A stretch of 64,000 bases of DNA from Leptodontidium sp. MPI-SDFR-AT-0119 (GCA_020726505.1 JAHLEZ010000037.1:372001-436000), one strand, 5' to 3'. Positions 11,664 to 22,921 are shown, counted from the stretch's first letter. Made by a program: numbers and translations. Notes: generated by a model not told the origin, from the letters alone.

Positions 11664-12170
11664 GTTGGATTTAACAATGGATAGGGAAGAGCGCAAAGAA
11701 TCGGAAGGTTGTGATGAGTATTTTGGTGTAGAGAAAGCCGTTCGGTGTGGTTTTCATTTGAAGTGGCAAGTGCCCCATGAAATAAATCCAGTCTGATCGT
11801 CGGCTCGCTTAACGTGTCAGGGGGCCTTGCAATCTAAACAAAAGTCGCATAACTCTCACGAACCCCGAGAGAGAACCTTAAATTGGGAGCCTCGTGAGAG
11901 AAGCTCGGGTAACACATCACTTGATTGAAAGGTGTTTCAGGGTTGAGAGTAAGCCGACAATCGAGAGTAGGTTGGCGGAGACGAAGACCGTGCCGGAGCC
12001 TGAGCCCAATGTACGATAGCCCAGCATGGCAAATTCGTAATGACATGATTGAAGTAGTATTATGAATTTCCGCCTTCTTTGAACGCCCTCCAAGTATACA
12101 TAAGGTCTTCCGGTTTCGCACGTTTCTAGCCGCCAATCTATCAACTCTATTTTTTGGGGGCCTTTTCAGG
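11664..12170. promoter_or_regulatory. Promoter between the duplicated UstYa gene and the broken DMT copy
   Basis: 507 bp, with the shared element (copy 4) at 11757-11783 in the orientation of the UstYa gene. Outside that element it has diverged strongly from the equivalent 6723-7058 interval. Confidence 0.45.
11757..11783 (-). promoter_or_regulatory. Shared cluster promoter element, copy 4
   Basis: On the minus strand it reads ATTTCATGGGGCAC, then TTGCCACTTCAAA. It lies about 94 bp upstream of the ATG at 11663. Confidence 0.6.
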
Positions 12171-13321
12171 TTGATCAACAAAGGACCATTGCTAGTACTT
12201 GCTTCTCAATTTTTTGTCGTAATAATTCATGGCTTGGCCAGGTTCTTAGAGATAACCGCCTCAGTAGACCCCCAACAGATCCTCCAAGTCCGTATGTTCA
12301 TCACTTTGAGTATCAACAGTCTTTTCCTCACGACACGCTATCCGGACGAGCTGCCTCTGGGTAAGAAAAGTGTTAGAGGTCTGCTCATACTGAGAAGCTT
12401 AGGAGGAATTTGTGGTTCAGCTGGATTTTACTGTGAGTGTTCTGTCAATTGTTTGACATCAAGATTAAGAGCATCCTCACCTTTGAACCCTCGACTGACT
12501 CCCAATGTCGCGTCAGATTCTCTGCAGTACCTTCCTCTGGCGGACGCAACAACTCTGAATCTCCTCGCACCCTTGGGAGCTAGCCTTGTCACAACAAAAA
12601 AATTCACCCCGATACAGATTGGTTCTATAGCGATCTGTTTTCGTTGGTCTTGGATTTATCGCCAAACCAAGTTTTGTCGTCGATCTGCTCTACTACAATG
12701 TTGGAGATAGTCACCAGAAGACGTGGACGTCTCAGTCGCGGCTGGGATTTGCCTATGCAATGATCGGGGCGCTAGGGGGAGTAGTAAGCAAAATATATCA
12801 ATCTTTTTTCTTAACTCTCACTGACTTCAGCACTTCAGTGCGCTTACTCTTCAATTTCTAAGATCGGGACACGATCACATCCACTTGTGACGACTAACTG
12901 CTTTGCCACTGGTATCCTGATCGTAAGCAGCGCTTGCTTTGCTGCCGTTCCGGGAGTCAACTTCAACTTTAAACTAGGCCTGTTACAGTGGTTTATTCTA
13001 GGGTCTATTGGGCTTTCTGGAGCCTTAATGGTAATACAATATTCCTGAAATATGAATTGGCACTGATTTGAGCGGCTTTAGGAGTATCTTTTGACAACAG
13101 AGCTTTCTGATGAAGGACATAGCTATGCTGTGCATATGATCTACTTCCAGGTGGTTCTTGCTCTCGTTGCAGATGGGCTGATCTGACATACTGTACCGGA
13201 TATTACATCTGGCATAGGGGCGGTGCTGGTTGTTCTGGCTGTTTATGTGACACAGACGTATCGGCATAGAGAGGAAGATATAGTTGATATTGAAATGGCA
13301 TCTTACATTGGAGAACCCTAG
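12171..13321 (+). pseudogene. EamA/DMT-family transporter, decayed duplicate
   Basis: It aligns by eye along its whole length with the intact transporter at 6722-5578 and keeps the same intron positions (GTGAGT near 12432, an intron ending at 12838, another at 13031-13081) and the same 192-nt third exon. Three lesions are visible. The codon at the expected start is TTG with no in-frame ATG upstream. An extra T in the run 12638-12641 shifts the frame in exon 2. TGA at 13184-13186 replaces the TGG found in the intact copy. The tail ends at TAG 13319-13321. The broken frame is read correctly on either side of the shift, so loss is probably recent. Confidence 0.82.
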
Positions 13322-14068
13322 ATCAATTACCTAAACTTTGCTAAGGTCAACAATAATCGCTTGCTTGTTAAGCTGTCTACAGAGTATTGCCGACGTATTT
13401 TGATTGCAACAACCTCCCAAAAGTCGACTTGGAAGTGAAATTCGACGTACTGTACATTGTCAGAAAGGCGATAGTCTCTTGCAACTAAGAATTACCATCC
13501 GCTACTAAAGCCAGAACGGTAGCCGTTTGAAGTGGACAGTGGACAGATCGATTGCCTCTATGCTGCTGCGCTACGTGTCCAAACAAAGCCGTACTCAACA
13601 AAGCCAATGTCCCTAAAGCTAAGAAACAATATTATCTTTTGACCCAATTTCTATGGTAGGTGAAGTTGATTAGCTCCGAAACAAAATGATCCAATACGAT
13701 GCGTCTTCCCCCCCCTTCAATTTTTCCTCCGAGTCTATAATAGTTACAAAGTATTTCGTTATTCCTCCAACCGCAGTACTACTGTGCACAGCCTGTCTAG
13801 AAGAATTGGAATGAATCTATATCCGACGCTCCGAAACCAAAGTTTATTTGATGCCGTTCTTTCACAGAGCAGCTGCCCTCGGAAAGAGCATGTTACCCTG
13901 AAAGCATATCAAGGCTCCACAAACTTCTGAGTATATATAGGCAGTGATTGCTGTATGAGTTACTTATCCACAACACATCACATTCAAACATCCTCGTCAA
14001 TCTTCAACCTTCTCACTATATTCAACTTCCAACACCTCGAAATACCATCGCCCCCAAAAACCATCATC
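13322..14068. other. Intergenic region upstream of the small secreted protein
   Basis: No gene. It contains the promoter element at 13859-13885 and a TATATATA box at 13932-13939, about 130 bp before the ATG. Confidence 0.5.
13859..13885 (+). promoter_or_regulatory. Shared cluster promoter element, copy 5 (weak)
   Basis: Reads CTTTCACAGAGCAG, then CTGCCCTCGGAAA. The GCA/TGCC dyad and the CTTTCA arm are kept; the TTCAAA arm is not. It lies about 185 bp upstream of the ATG at 14069. Confidence 0.35.
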
Positions 14069-14372
14069 ATGCAGTTCTCTCAATTCGTCGTGGCCGCCGC
14101 CGCCATTTTCGCTACCGTCGCCGTTGCTGGTCCTTCCTACCCCAACTTGTTGGATACTCGCGCTCCTCACTGCGCCAACGGCGAGTCTTGCAACGGTGTC
14201 AACTCCCAAAAGTGCTGCTACAGTAACGGTTGCTGCTATGTCTGCTCCGAGGGCTCCGATTCCGAGTGCGTCCCAGAGGTATGGTCTATTCCTGAAACGG
14301 TGTCTGGGGCGAAAATGTTGACTCATTTACTTGCAGGTCACTGAGCGCTCTGTCTTCGCCGAGATCGCTTAG
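14069..14372 (+). CDS. Small secreted cysteine-rich protein, two exons
   Basis: Exons 14069-14278 and 14337-14372, intron 58 nt, phase 0, 81 aa. Residues 1-20 are a clear signal peptide ending AVA, followed by a short segment ending LDTR (a possible processing site) and a core with eight cysteines spaced as C..C..CC..CC..C..C. The end (residues 71-81) is VTERSVFAEIA. This is the form of small secreted effector-like or defensin-like proteins. No tandem core repeats or KR sites are present, so it is not a classical dikaritin precursor. Its position in the UstYa cluster and the weak shared promoter element make a link to the pathway possible, but unproven. A TATA box and a CA-rich leader suggest strong expression. 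Confidence 0.75.
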
Positions 14373-15249
14373 AGGATCTGCGCACTCATCAAAGCCCAAT
14401 TCAACAGAGAAATCGTCGGCTGTTTTCTTTGGTCGTTAATTGTAGTACTTGACCTGCAGAGAGTAGTAGGGGGATGGAATGGGACTGGTGTGGTTTATTC
14501 TGGAGAAGAATGGATATGGGTCTGGTTTCACTTCGGAACCCAATTACTTTCCCGCCGGCAGGTTGCCACACTCATTTAGCAAATCAAAACGTTTTGGACC
14601 TCCATTGTTGTGTTCCGTATCGCTCGAGACGTAATGTGCCAATATGTCGGATGTGTAGACCTTAGACTTGTACTTCAGAAAGAAAGGATCCGTTAATACA
14701 GGTTGAATAATTTCTTGCTGTTCATTCTGAGTTTAGTATTAAATTGGTCTCTTCAAACACACTCAAATAAAACCTGTATTCGGATGATACCTGTAACTCA
14801 AAAAGCCGTCCTACGTCCTAGTCCTAAATCAAACTAAACCTTACTTTTAAAGGGGCAATTACTACTTCAAACCCTTTCGTCTATTATCGCGCCTAAATTT
14901 TTTATATTAAGCTTCTCTGTAAGCGATCGTTCTAACTGTTCTATTTAAGGATAAGTAGTTTCACATAAAACGAATTATTGAAAGTTAAAAGAGCCTTCCT
15001 CTGCCTCCCTAGTCCCGAGATAGATCGTCTACAGTAGTGACCTACTCTACAGCATGAATGTCCCTTTAAACATCAGTGTTTGGCCACTGATACTCAGCTA
15101 TTGCACTTGCTTTATGGTACTACCAAGCAGGACTTTAAATGAAATGCTATAGCCGGCATCCAATGTACGTTTTCATAGTTGGACTTCTTTCTCTTGTCTA
15201 AACTCAAACCATTTGCATGTTGCATACATTAAACACTTCCAATCTTTCT
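14373..15249. other. AT-rich intergenic region with a shared promoter element
   Basis: No gene seen; moderately AT-rich from about 14740 to 14960. Contains copy 6 of the shared element. Confidence 0.5.
14844..14871 (+). promoter_or_regulatory. Shared cluster promoter element, copy 6
   Basis: Reads CTTTTAAAGGGGCA, then ATTACTACTTCAAA. It is a strong match to copy 2 and lies about 380 bp upstream of the Erv29/SURF4-like gene. Confidence 0.5.
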
Positions 15250-16282
15250 ATGAGCGATACGTATACCTACATGAGTCCCCAAAACCAAATCAGGTACATG
15301 GACCATTTCAGTTCTCTAAGTCACCAGGTGAGCAAGATGGAAGCCTTCATAGATGACCACAGCGACACCATCAAACAGTAGGTTCTCAATTTAATATCTC
15401 AGATCGTTGTTTATACACTGACATTTTCTGAGATATATACCATTCATGGGCAGATTCCTGATAATTGTCACATTCTTGGAGGATGCCTTTACAATCGTTA
15501 CTGAGTGGAGCAATCAGCTCTTACTTCTGACTCACTACCAAAATAGTCCGTATTGCGGGGTTTATTCAGCCACGGAGTTTCTGCTAACTTATTTCAAGTT
15601 TACTATGGAGCAGCTAACCTCATACTCTTTACCAATGTCGTTATGATGGTGTCCTGCTCCTCCCTTGTCCTTGCCCGAAAACACACCGATTATGCAGCTG
15701 GAGGCCTCATTTTTGTGGTTATAACGCAAGCATTATGTTATGGCATGATCTCGGACTTCAGCTACTTCTTGCGTAATCTTTCGGTTCTGGGGGGGTTGCT
15801 GATAGTTCTCTGCGAGTCGTGGGCGCGCAAGAAACCAGCTATGCCTGGCCTACCTGGGATCGAGGAAAAAGACCATAAGATGTATGTCCAGCTTGCCGGT
15901 CGAGTCCTAATGGTTTTAATCTTCCTTGCATTCTTTTCCAGCCTGGAATTGAATTTGTTAAGCGTTATTATATCCATCCTGGGATTTGGTGTCTGTGTTA
16001 TGGTCGCTGTCGGCTACAAAGCAACGATGAGCGGCATTGCTCTCGTCTCCATGTTAAGTGTCCTCAACTTCCTCATAAATGATTTTTGGAACGTAAGTCT
16101 GAGATAATATTTGCATAGACAAAATGCGCTGACCAGGAATACAGCTTAACCAGAGCCACCCTCGCAAGGCTTTTGCTAGATATGATTTTCTCCAAACCTT
16201 ATCCATCGCAGGAGGTCTCATTCTTCTGGTAAACAATGGCCCAGGTGCATACAGCATTGACGAGAAGGCGAAGAAACTTTGA
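15250..16282 (+). CDS. Erv29/SURF4-family ER cargo receptor paralog, four exons
   Basis: Exons 15250-15377, 15454-15545, 15599-16092, 16145-16282, introns 76, 53 and 52 nt, 283 aa. Family marks: FLEDAFTIVTEW near the start, LRNLSVLGGLL in the middle, GRVLMVLIFLAF, and YDFLQTLSIAGGLILLVNNGPG near the end, which match the SURF4/Erv29 pattern closely, with about seven membrane helices. The C-terminus KAKKL fits a KxKxx ER-retrieval signal. Erv29/SURF4 loads soluble secretory proteins (for example pro-alpha-factor in yeast) into COPII vesicles. Every fungus is expected to carry a housekeeping copy; finding one inside a UstYa cluster suggests a specialised paralog for moving a precursor peptide or a lumenal enzyme. 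That role is inference. Intron 2 was chosen for its GCTAAC branch site and because it restores the family sequence. Confidence 0.85.
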
Positions 16283-17166
16283 GATACCAGTATCACGAGA
16301 TGGATGGCATGGCTGTTTTTGTGCTATTTGCACAGGGCAAAATGTTGGGGTTAAGCTGGTGGGGGGTGGGGTTGGTGGTTTCCAAGTGGTAGGTACTTTG
16401 TATAGAAGCAATGAAACGAGAGATAAAATAAATATGTCTGAACATGGAATCAAGCACTTGGTCAAGTTATGTCCCGGGTCACGTGTTGTGTCACATGGCA
16501 CACTAGTTAGGATATAAGGCGAGCTCTTGTACGAGATCTCCTTCTCTCTCTTCGTACAAAATAAAAGGCATAAAACAGCATACATAGAGAAGTTCTGAGT
16601 GCCCACTCTTTGTTACCACTCACCCTACGAGTTTATTCCGACAAATCAGAGAAGCTTGTCTTAATTCTGAGGTTGCGGATCATTATTGTGCTAAAATGGC
16701 ATCACTATAGGTTAGGTACATACTTGGATTAATGAGGTGTAAAAGTAGGTACAGCCATGCTTCTCGAGGATGTAGTTAATGGTATCCGAGCTAAAAGTAT
16801 GGTCTAGCTACTTCTTAGCCTCTGAATCTGAGTCCTTTTGAACTTGCGCGGATATATCCAAGCAAAGAACGCTCGACGGCACCGGCATAACACTTTAAAC
16901 TAACACATCAAAGCGCCCGTTCAAGGTTGCATTCACCGTCGTAGCCCACATGAGCGAGCAAAAAGAGTACATTGAGCTGAAATCTTTCATGTATCGAAGA
17001 GAGGAGGAAGTGCATCATGCGCGCTCTTACGCGTTTCCGCTCAAATGGCCTAGAATTTTGCTGGGTTTCCGCAATATTCTTTTCACAAACTGCAGGAAAT
17101 GATTGTTGTAAAATACAAGGCGAAGTGGTCCACTACATTTGGGTACATAGTACAACGCCAAATTCA
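16283..17166. other. Intergenic region, nothing recognised
   Basis: Convergent 3' ends of the cargo-receptor gene and the next UstYa gene flank this stretch. A G-rich patch occurs at about 16345-16380. Confidence 0.5.
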
Positions 17167-18365
17167 TCATGTATGGTGTTCCTCCGAAGGATACATCCAC
17201 GCCCTCATCGCATCGAAATCTCGACATGTGTGCCACTGATCCACGTCCGCATGGCGGACATGCTGTTTCGCCCGCAATGTTCGCGGCACGGGGGTCAGAT
17301 CAAGCTGACACACGAGGAGTTGATGAACCTGATTCAGGCAGTGCCCTGTATTGCGTTAGAGAGGCGCAGCGCTGACTTGATAATGGGAGAGTTGATCACT
17401 CACTCAGGTGGAGGGATAGCGGTTTTGGTCCATTGCTGTGAAGGGGCTCTGGCACGTCCCCGCCGTAATACTCGGGCGAGAGGGCTTTGCGGATGTAGTT
17501 CTTGAGAATCTTTGAGTCAGTTCGATGTTGGCGAGAAGGGAGGGCCATCGAGCAAGGGAGAGTGCTTCAGAGGGGGATCTCACCAAGCAGTGCAACGTGT
17601 GTAAGATGTTCGTCCTGTAACGACACACGCAGGTTAAATCAAAGATTTCGGCATGGACTACTGTAGTAGTACTTACTCAAGACGTATCGTCCCATTTACC
17701 AGGTCCTGTCCCTCGAGCTCGACTGCTCCCGGGGGCCAGTCTTTCGGATCAACCTTCAAGAAGCGATCTAGAGAGCCGCATGGCGGATTAGAGAACTGCT
17801 AGCTGCGGTGAAGCATTGTTGGCATACCTTTCAGGTCCATGTTCCAATGGTGGTCCGTCTCGCGCCCTGGGAGACCGAAGTAGTCGGGCTTGCCTGGTGG
17901 TGGGGGAGTGATGGTAGCCGTGCCGTTCTCGTCGTACACGATCCCCCCGTGAAATTTGACCCTCTTCAAGGCCAGCGTATTCCGGTCAGTTTCTAGGTTG
18001 GGTCTTTCAGTCCTGCCTCAGTACCGAGCGAGGTCGCATTGTCACCTACGTATCTCGGTATGGAATCCTGTCTCGTAGCTGCCCATGCTGCGATAGCCGC
18101 AATCCGCGATTCTCGTCGTCGTCGTCGTTTCGGCGATCAGCATGAGGGTCACCGCAACGGCCAACACCAGCGTGAGAGAGTAGAGGCATGTGGCGTGGCA
18201 TCGGGAGATGGGCGTGGCATTCCACGACTGCGGTGCTGCTACTACTCCTCTCTCTTTGTTCTCTGTCGGGTCTCTCTCGTCATTCGCGAGACTCGACTGT
18301 GATATGTTGTTGTACGTGTACGAGCTATCGGCCCAGAAGCGTGATATACGGAAAAGGAATGTCAT
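17167..18365 (-). CDS. UstYa-family (DUF3328) protein, six exons
   Basis: Exons on the minus strand: 18365-18050, 17992-17828, 17767-17677, 17614-17584, 17509-17404, 17345-17167, introns 57-74 nt, 295 aa. An in-frame ATG at 18395 would add ten residues. A membrane helix (SLTLVLAVAVTLMLIAE) follows a polar N-terminus. After it come GFHTE, the VKFHGGIVYDENG block and then HTLHC in a 31-nt exon, HLRHC across the last splice junction, and HTCRDF before the end. Both catalytic HxxHC motifs are therefore present. It shares the 31-nt HxxHC exon with the 7059/11663 pair but has one extra intron and a proline-rich insert, so it is an older paralog. No single ORF exceeds exon 1, so automatic gene calling can easily miss it. 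Confidence 0.85.
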
Positions 18366-20383
18366 TTTGTCGAGATGGAAAAAGACGACAAACAAGAGGA
18401 AGAAGAAGAGAATGAGGATGGGTGGCGTGGCTGTCAGAAAATGTATCTAGCCAAGGCCTGGTCAGAAGAGGTCGGGGCAGTTCGAGAAGGGAGGGAAGTT
18501 GCTCGACAGAATGCCATAATCAGACCCTGTCTGTCATTTTCTTTTCTCTCTTCTCGCCCCTCGCAGTCGGTCCGTTTGCTCGGACCGGCCCGAAATGGCC
18601 AGCTAGAGAGCAGCATAAGCGATAAGCGAGAGTTTGACGGGACACTTTCCCATGTTTCCATGAGCAAATGCCTCTTCAAATCATTGTTGCTATCCCCACT
18701 ACTCCTGTGGTCTTGGGAAAAGTAACCGCACCCCTCGGGGTTTTGGAGTCAGCGTCAAGCAAGGTACTTGAGGAATAAGAATTCCAGAGTTGGCGTAATT
18801 CAGGGTTCGAAAGTGCTACTATGGTACTCGTGGAATTCTACGTTAGACAAGGGGTTTACTTAATGACCTTCAGATGCGCGCTCGCTGACGACGGTCCTAA
18901 CTATTTGTGCTTAGCATCTCCGATGGAACTGACAAATGACCAAAGCTTCCTGTTAGGATATTCGCGCGGCTGGAAGTAGTACAGCGGTGAAAATCCGAAA
19001 GCTTGTTTCAACGTTAACTACGGTAGTGAACTTAACTCCGGTACCACCAGTACGGCAGTTGCAGTTGAGGTGATCAAGTGATCCGGAGACCTCGTCGGGC
19101 TCGGCGATTGAAATACATCATTCTAAGTGGTTGAAATACCTGGTCGGCCTTTGGGCACAGGCCAGAAATTTGCTGGCCTTCCACAACAGCTCGGGTGCTT
19201 ATAAGTAACAAGTTCTAGAGGTGTAGCAACTCTCAAAAATCTTGATTCCTACGTGCGGGGTAATCTAGAGAGCTACCCCAGACACCCCAGCACTGGTCAT
19301 GGTTAACCCATTATACCGCCCCTCCCGAGTTCAAGTCCAAGATACTGGCGTTCAGTTGCCACACTATTTCCGGAAACCAAGATTGCTTAAACCCTAGCGT
19401 TGAGTTGATAGTCGGAAATATCACTTGTTAACAGCTACAGTAGAAGACTAACTTATAGCTATATAACCGGGATACACTTGATGATAGTATAGGATACTCA
19501 TCGCAGACCCTCGGCACTTTGCTTCTAATTAACGACGGGCCTGAGCGGTACGAAGTAGTTCGGGACGACGGCTGCCGCTGCTAAGCCTCGTCTGTACCCC
19601 TCGTTTTCCGCTGCTAACGAAAGCTTATTTCTGCCCCCGCTTGTTTCTGTCAATGCAGCACCTTACAGGCGACAGGCGATAGGCGATATACTTCGAAGTA
19701 GTACAGTAACGCACTAGCGTCGGGGAACTGAAACCTACTTACAGAAATAAGCGAGGGCAGAAATCCGTATAAGCAGAAAGAAGATGTTGACAAGAACAAA
19801 GCCAGGCGATTTAGTGAAAGCCAGGGCTGGGCACACATAAGAGACGACCAGGGAGGAGAGATCAAACGGGCTGAAAAGTACCCCCCTTGCTTGCACAGTG
19901 AATCCACGTAGTGGCAACAAAACTCTTCCTTGCAGCCGAGTACTTCAGTCAACTTTCGAATAAGGGTCGATGACGATTTAGAGTTCATCCTAAGTCTGTC
20001 GACCAAGCTACCGGCAAAGCCCGCCGTGTAGATATTAGCTATAGACGGCTGAACAGTACTCTTAAAGTCAGGGACACTTAACGGAACTGTTCAGTAAGCA
20101 GGAGTTATGAGCCGGCGTGCTTGCGACGCGAAGTCCGACTGTTATTCCCCGTTCGTGTCCAAATCGTATTCGGGTTCCCCGTAGAACTTTATCTCTCTAC
20201 CACACCAAGAACCTAGGACAGTCTTTCCGTGTCCCCGGGCCAGTTTCATGGAACTCGATTCATGCAATCCTCCCCTGCAGTGGCAGGTTTGCCAGCTTAT
20301 ATAGGAGGCTTGGCAGTTCAGATTTGTGCAACGTCTTCTCGACTCCGAATCGCATTAACAGAGACAGACACTTGACGAGCAAT
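18366..20383. other. 2-kb intergenic region between UstYa gene and regulator-like gene
   Basis: No gene that I can support. It holds the shared element copy 7 at 18655-18680 and a TATATAG box at about 20297-20303 before the 20384 gene. ORFs such as 19650-20006 (minus) show no family marks. Confidence 0.5.
18655..18680 (+). promoter_or_regulatory. Shared cluster promoter element, copy 7
   Basis: Reads TTTCCATGAGCA, then AATGCCTCTTCAAA. It lies about 290 bp upstream of the UstYa start at 18365. Confidence 0.4.
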
Positions 20384-22142
20384 ATGTCGGCACAACGAGA
20401 CTTGCAGGCCGTGCTGATGCTCCAGTGGGCGCTAGAAAAGGTGGCGTTGGAAGACGTCCTGGAATCACCGGTTCGTTTGTTTCTCTTGTTTGCCTTCTCT
20501 CTTCCTCCTCAAGCCTACCTGCTCCTGCTTTGTTCTTCTTCTTCTTCTTCACCTACCTACGGTTTGCTAAACTGGTGTCGGGTCTTCTCAGACTGCTCTT
20601 CAAAGCTTCCAAGAGTTCTTGCAACGGGGAACCTGTCAACAGCGGCAGGTGCTGCTCCTGTCAACCCCCACTCCCTCGCCCGATCCTGGCGTCACGCCTG
20701 GTCCCGAGTCCCTGCCTCTGGACCACGACATCAGTAACCCCTGGCCGTCCACCAAATGGTCGCCCAGACCCGTTAAAAAGCGGCGCTTGTCGCCACAGCA
20801 GAACAGCACACGAAGCGCCCCCGTTCGCAAATGTAGGGAGTCAGTGCCACTGATCGAGGCTGCGCTAGCATGCTCTCCCTTGCCGCAGACCTCTCCTCCA
20901 GGCCGCCTACCACGGGATATTGACGGAGGACGAGCCGATGGTGGACAGACTCAAGCGGAGACATACAATGGCGTCTCCCCATCGGCGACAGCACTGGTGA
21001 ATCCAGCGCAGGGCACACCCCCCGTTCTCCTCCGGGAAGCGAGGGAGTTCTTCGAGGCGCGGCTGGGGTCGAGGAAACCCCGTGCTAGATATCTTGTTCG
21101 CGCCGTCCAGGGATTTCTAGAGGCCTCCCCGCTATCCCCCGACTTCTCTAGAGATATGTGGAATGAGAAGTCGGCGATCTTTTCGAAGCCGCAAGGGGCT
21201 GGGTCGACCGAGCGCTTCCGCAGTCTGTTCGAGGGTCATCGCAAGATCAAGCGAGGCGGCGAGCACTACCTCTCAGCCATGCGCTTCTGCTACATCTATC
21301 TCGAACACGATCTCGAGCACATCATGGCCTCGCAGGAACTCGTCCTGTCGCAGGGTAGGGGCAAAGTGACGGCGGCCTTTCAGCTACAGGCAGAGAGCAT
21401 CTCGATCGCCATGGACACGTTGCGAGCGGAGCGGAAGGCTGGAAGAGGATATATTCGGCTTTTGATGGAAGGTGGCCCGGGATTCGTGCTCCGTATGGGG
21501 AAGAATGTATCAACCATGTAAGCCGTGCTTGCTTCTGATGCGAAGGTTCACATGCTAAGTGTTTCGGTCAGATGGGAGCGAAAGCTGAGTGCAGAGGATA
21601 TTGCGCTCATCATCGAGTTCATCAAGATGTACGCGGTCGATATGTACAACGATATCAAGTCCTTCGACCGTGTGGCGGTCCAGGCACTTTTCTATGGCTT
21701 CATCGCCTATGGGTGGACGCTCAGCGAAATCCAGAATACCAAAAGCTCTCTGTTCGAGGAGCTGCAGCGTTATGTCAACTTGGACGACGAACAGCTTGCC
21801 TCGGTCGCACGAGAATTGAGTCCTGCAGAGTCATCCGTTATCCAGGACGATCTCGCCCCTTTTGAGCCTTTCGACCTAGACCTTCTCCTGAACGAGGGGA
21901 GCCAGATGATTGCAACACACGTACCGTACCTCGAAGGCTCAGAGCCGGCCATCGTGGACCAGGACTTTGAGCTCCCTGATATGTTCGACCTGGAAATCAA
22001 TCAGGATCCGTCGGGAAACGACTACGATGCTGTATTTGGCTCGGTGCTGACATGTGTCCCTCAGACACACGAGAACTTCGATCTGTTCCATGAGCTATTC
22101 CCGGGACTTTCCAGCCCTGAACAATCAGACGGCTGGTTGTAG
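20384..22142 (+). CDS. Unknown nuclear-looking protein in the cluster, possible regulator
   Basis: Exons 20384-20470, 20592-21517, 21572-22142, introns 121 and 54 nt, phases 0 and 2, 527 aa. I do not recognise the family. Visible: an N-terminal helical segment, a Pro/Ser-rich disordered part with a basic VKKRRL stretch that could be a nuclear localisation signal, a conserved-looking helical middle (residues about 175-390), and an acidic C-terminal third rich in Asp, Glu, Phe and Leu, as in activation domains. No Zn2Cys6, bZIP or other DNA-binding signature is present. UstYa clusters often hold a pathway regulator, and this is the only candidate in the window, but that is context only. A TATA-like box lies about 85 bp upstream of the ATG. 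No shared promoter element was found before this gene. Confidence 0.7.
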
Positions 22143-22921
22143 TACCAGACAGCCAGGGCGTGGACTTGAATGAAACAGCAACGAAGCCAATTGGGCCTTG
22201 AATGCCTTTATCACAATTTGAGTTTCATAGGAAGTGCTTGGCGTTCAGAGGCGGTTTGAAATACGAAGCTAGGCAGATTTAGCAGTATTCAATGAGATCT
22301 AGTTACAAATAGCTAAAGTACTGTTTTAAAAATATGTTTCAAAGTATAGTGATTCACAATCAATCCTATTCTCCCACAAAATTTGGTTACTGATATTTGA
22401 CCTCGGCGAAAGTGGTGATGGCTAAAGATTGTCATCGTAAGGCACAAACGAATCGCGCGCAGGACTCAGCTCGGCTTTCAAGGGGCACTCTACCCTCTAA
22501 AAAAGCTTAGGAAGCGAGTCCGATTAAACAAGCAAGGGGGAGGGAGAGGTTGAGGGACAGTAGTCCCGCCCCTATCTTATCTCACGACGGGCGGGACTGA
22601 TATCAAATCTTTCTTTCCAAGATTGACATCCCATACCCTCTACAGTTTGTACTTTTTGCGGTGGCTGGTTTTCCCATCCTTCAGATCGTAGCTACGAGAG
22701 AAGCTACGAGAAAAGCAAACCGATACTCAACAATTTTGTTTTTGAATTTCAAGTCCACCGCACGCTCAAGGTGATAGAAAATTGAAGTAGGTTTCTGCAA
22801 AGGATTGAGATCTGGTTGGAGTGAATCTTTTTGATGTTGATGATGACGGTGGGGGAAAGTGAGGTAGGCAATACAGCTCAAAGAGAGAGAAGTCTGGCTG
22901 ATTTAGATGTCTATTCAATAG
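22143..22921. other. Intergenic region with shared promoter element
   Basis: No gene recognised. Contains copy 8 of the element at 22475-22502. The real first exon of the next gene might lie in its right part. Confidence 0.45.
22475..22502 (+). promoter_or_regulatory. Shared cluster promoter element, copy 8
   Basis: Reads CTTTCAAGGGGCAC, then TCTACCCTCTAAAA. It lies about 450 bp upstream of the open frame that starts near 22922. Confidence 0.5.

Noticed and set aside
13184..13186. RIP as cause of the TGG to TGA change in the transporter copy
   Set aside because: On the opposite strand the changed C lies in a CpC, not the CpA context preferred by RIP, and neighbouring CpA sites are intact.
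19650..20006. 118-aa minus ORF with hydrophobic stretches
   Set aside because: No ATG context, family motif or splice pattern; probably chance.
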